This document shows positions 62,294-64,000 of a DNA stretch of 64,000 nucleotides, piece after piece. The stretch's first letter is position 1, and every line of letters begins with the position of its first letter. The DNA is from Phycisphaerales bacterium (GTDB lineage: Bacteria; Planctomycetota; Phycisphaerae; Phycisphaerales; UBA1924). The translations under genes were made by a program, and so were the position numbers. The notes beneath the pieces are model-generated. The model did no database searches and was not told the DNA's origin. It saw nothing but the letters and a program-made list of their open reading frames with translations. The stretch covers positions 62,001 through 126,000 of the forward strand of contig JADLBU010000083.1 of assembly GCA_020847535.1 (NCBI GenBank), given 5' to 3'.

Positions 62294-63775
62294 ATGCCTT
62301 CCACCCACGAATATCTCGCGATCGACCTCGGCGCTTCCAGCGGCCGCGGTGTCCTCGGCTCCTTCGACGGCGAGCGCCTCACCCTCCGCGAGGTCCATCG
62401 ATTCCTCAACGGACCCCTCGAACGGCCGACAGGCCTGTATTGGGATGCCCCTCGCCTGCTCGAAGAAATCAAGCAGTCTCTCACGCTCTGCGGGCACGCC
62501 AAGGCTGCGCTCGCCGGGATCGCCATCGACACCTGGGGCGTCGACTACGGCCTGCTCGATTCCCGTGACAATCTGCTCGGGCTCCCGCATCACTACCGGG
62601 ATCCCCGCACCCACGACATGATGCAGGAGGCGCTCACACACATCCCCCGTGAGCACATCTACGCCCGCACCGGCATCCAGTTCATGCCGCTCAACACCCT
62701 CTACCAGCTGCTTGCCGACCTCCAATCACACGACAACCCGCTCGATCGCGCCTCAAGACTGCTCTTCATGCCCGACATCCTCAACTTCTGGCTCACGGGC
62801 ATCAAGCGCACCGAGCAGACGATCGCCAGCACCTCGCAGTTCTACGACACCGCAAGCAACACATGGGCCACCGACATCACCGATGCGTTCGGCATCCCCA
62901 GTCGCATCCTTCCCACGATCTCCGCACCAGGTACCACGATCGGCCCACTGACAGAAGCTCTCGCCCGTGACACCGGCGCAGGCCCAATCCCCGTGCTCGC
63001 CGTCGGCAGCCACGACACCGCCTCGGCGGTCGCCGCCGTCCCCGCGATCTCGGCATCCGCCGATTGGGCCTACATCAGCTCCGGCACCTGGTCCCTCGTC
63101 GGCCGGGAGCTCACCGCTCCGCTCCGTACCGCCGAAGCGCTCGCCGCCAACTTCACCAACGAGACCGGGATCGCCGGCACCATCCGCTTCCACAAGAACA
63201 TCGCCGGTCTCTGGCTCCTCCAGGAATGCCAGCGCGTCTGGGCAGCCCAAGGCAAGGCCTACACCTTCGACCACCTCATGCGGCTTGCTCATCAGGCCCC
63301 GCCCCTTGCGGCGAGCATCGATCTCGATCATCCACCCTTCTCCGAATTCGGCGACATGCCGCAGAAGATCGGCGAGTATTGCACACGGACGCGCCAGGCG
63401 CCTCCCTCTAGCGACGGCGCCATCGTCCGCTGTATCCTCGAGAGCCTGGCCCTCAAATCACGCCTCGTCATCGACGCCCTCGAATCCCTCACGGGTCCGG
63501 TCCGCACGATCCACATCGTCGGCGGAGGCGCTCAGAACGCCCTGCTCTGCCAGTTCACCGCCGATGCCGCCGCCCGTCCCGTGCTTGCAGGCCCCGTGGA
63601 AGCAACCGCCGCCGGCAACATCATGACCCAGATGCTCGCCCAGGGAAAGGCCGGCTCGCTAGCCGATATCCGGCGCGTGCTTGCCGCATCCTTCCAGCCC
63701 ACGCGATACGACCCGCGGAACGCCAGCGCCTGGACCGATGCCCTCGGGCGACTTCGGTCACTGGTGATATCCTGA
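62294..63775 (+). CDS. rhaB: rhamnulokinase
   Basis: 493 aa, FGGY sugar-kinase family. Phosphorylates L-rhamnulose to L-rhamnulose-1-phosphate. The ATP-binding fold has YLAIDLGASSGRGVLG, IAIDTWGVDYGLLD (substrate/catalytic region), YRDPRTHDMM, VLAVGSHDTASAVAAVP, YISSGTWSLVGREL and IHIVGGGAQNALLCQFTADA. The order and the HYRDPRT and SSGTWSL blocks are specific to RhaB within FGGY kinases. It follows rhaI on the same strand after the palindromic element, and its product is the substrate of the fused aldolase. Confidence 0.95.
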   Translation: MPSTHEYLAIDLGASSGRGVLGSFDGERLTLREVHRFLNGPLERPTGLYWDAPRLLEEIKQSLTLCGHAKAALAGIAIDTWGVDYGLLDSRDNLLGLPHHYRDPRTHDMMQEALTHIPREHIYARTGIQFMPLNTLYQLLADLQSHDNPLDRASRLLFMPDILNFWLTGIKRTEQTIASTSQFYDTASNTWATDITDAFGIPSRILPTISAPGTTIGPLTEALARDTGAGPIPVLAVGSHDTASAVAAVPAISASADWAYISSGTWSLVGRELTAPLRTAEALAANFTNETGIAGTIRFHKNIAGLWLLQECQRVWAAQGKAYTFDHLMRLAHQAPPLAASIDLDHPPFSEFGDMPQKIGEYCTRTRQAPPSSDGAIVRCILESLALKSRLVIDALESLTGPVRTIHIVGGGAQNALLCQFTADAAARPVLAGPVEATAAGNIMTQMLAQGKAGSLADIRRVLAASFQPTRYDPRNASAWTDALGRLRSLVIS

Positions 63776-63808
63776 TATCCCGACCTGCACCGCACAGCGA
63801 GAACACAC

Positions 63809-64000
63809 ATGATGCGTCCCATCACCATCACGCTGGCCGCCGCCATCTCCGCGATCTTGACCGCAACAGCATCGGCACAGCCCATCCCGGCGGCACGGGC
63901 AGCCGATCCCGTCGGCCAGATCACCCAGGCCCATCCGCAGCTCGCCAAGGCGCTCGCCGATGTCCCCGCCGACCAGGCCGCCGGCATGCGCTGGCTGATC
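63809..64000 (+). CDS. exported protein, 3' end outside window
   Basis: 64 codons are visible. The N-terminus MMRPITITLAAAISAILTATASAQP is a clear signal peptide. The mature part starts AHPQLAKALADVPADQAAGMRWLI and then leaves the window. The pattern of a small helical segment ending in MxFLI/MRWLI occurs at the start of some planctomycete transglutaminase-like exported proteins, but that is only a guess. It lies 33 bp after rhaB on the same strand and may belong to the rhamnose operon. The start could be either of the two adjacent ATGs. Confidence 0.6.
   Translation, partial: MMRPITITLAAAISAILTATASAQPIPAARAADPVGQITQAHPQLAKALADVPADQAAGMRWLI

Overview
The window looks like a high-GC chromosome segment from a planctomycete, most likely of the class Phycisphaerae. 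The placement is an inference. It rests on the PSCyt1-DUF1549-DUF1553 / DUF1501 gene pair (a family pair largely restricted to this phylum and its relatives), a pseudopilin cluster with very large members, a GH106 alpha-L-rhamnosidase, and intergenic palindromic repeats of a kind I associate with planctomycetes. No plasmid, phage, IS transposase or CRISPR hallmark is visible.

Layout. (1) 1-15.2 kb (+): a type IV pilus / type II secretion-like locus. It holds a PilT-like ATPase (5' end missing), a PilB/GspE ATPase, a PilC/GspF platform protein, two tandem 91-bp palindromic repeats, four prepilin-like proteins and a giant GspK-like pseudopilin (1737 aa), closed by a terminator and tRNA-Pro(UGG). 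(2) 15.8-18.5 kb: a rearrangement scar, namely a truncated TPR-protein gene fused to a decayed second copy of an ArsR-SRPBCC operon, next to the intact operon, whose promoter overlaps a perfect palindrome. A GNAT acetyltransferase follows. (3) 18.6-44.8 kb: housekeeping and mixed genes. These are copper amine oxidase, a methyltransferase, DUF1015, purQ, an orphan DppB-type permease, a HAD phosphatase, a Fur-family regulator, a hybrid kinase/NarL-type regulator pair, flavin amine oxidase, an MFS transporter, DUF1579, purF, a lipoprotein esterase, an FRG-domain gene between long inverted repeats, a YdeI-family protein, rpsD, a SurA/PpiD-like protein, purH, a PQQ-propeller lipoprotein and riboflavin synthase.

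(4) 44.8-64 kb: an L-rhamnose/rhamnoside utilisation island. A secreted GH106 enzyme would release rhamnose. Two RbsC-type permeases and a binding protein would import it, but no ABC ATPase is present. L-rhamnose isomerase, rhamnulokinase and a fused rhamnulose-1-P aldolase/lactaldehyde dehydrogenase would convert it to DHAP plus L-lactate, and LutABC would oxidise lactate to pyruvate. No microcompartment shell gene is seen. The DUF1549/DUF1553 and DUF1501 genes lie directly behind the transporter genes and appear co-transcribed with them.

A recurrent regulatory signal is a TANNNT hexamer 6-8 nt upstream of a start codon that lacks a Shine-Dalgarno sequence. At least six genes show it, suggesting leaderless mRNAs. 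All function calls come from reading motifs in the translated ORFs; no database search was run.
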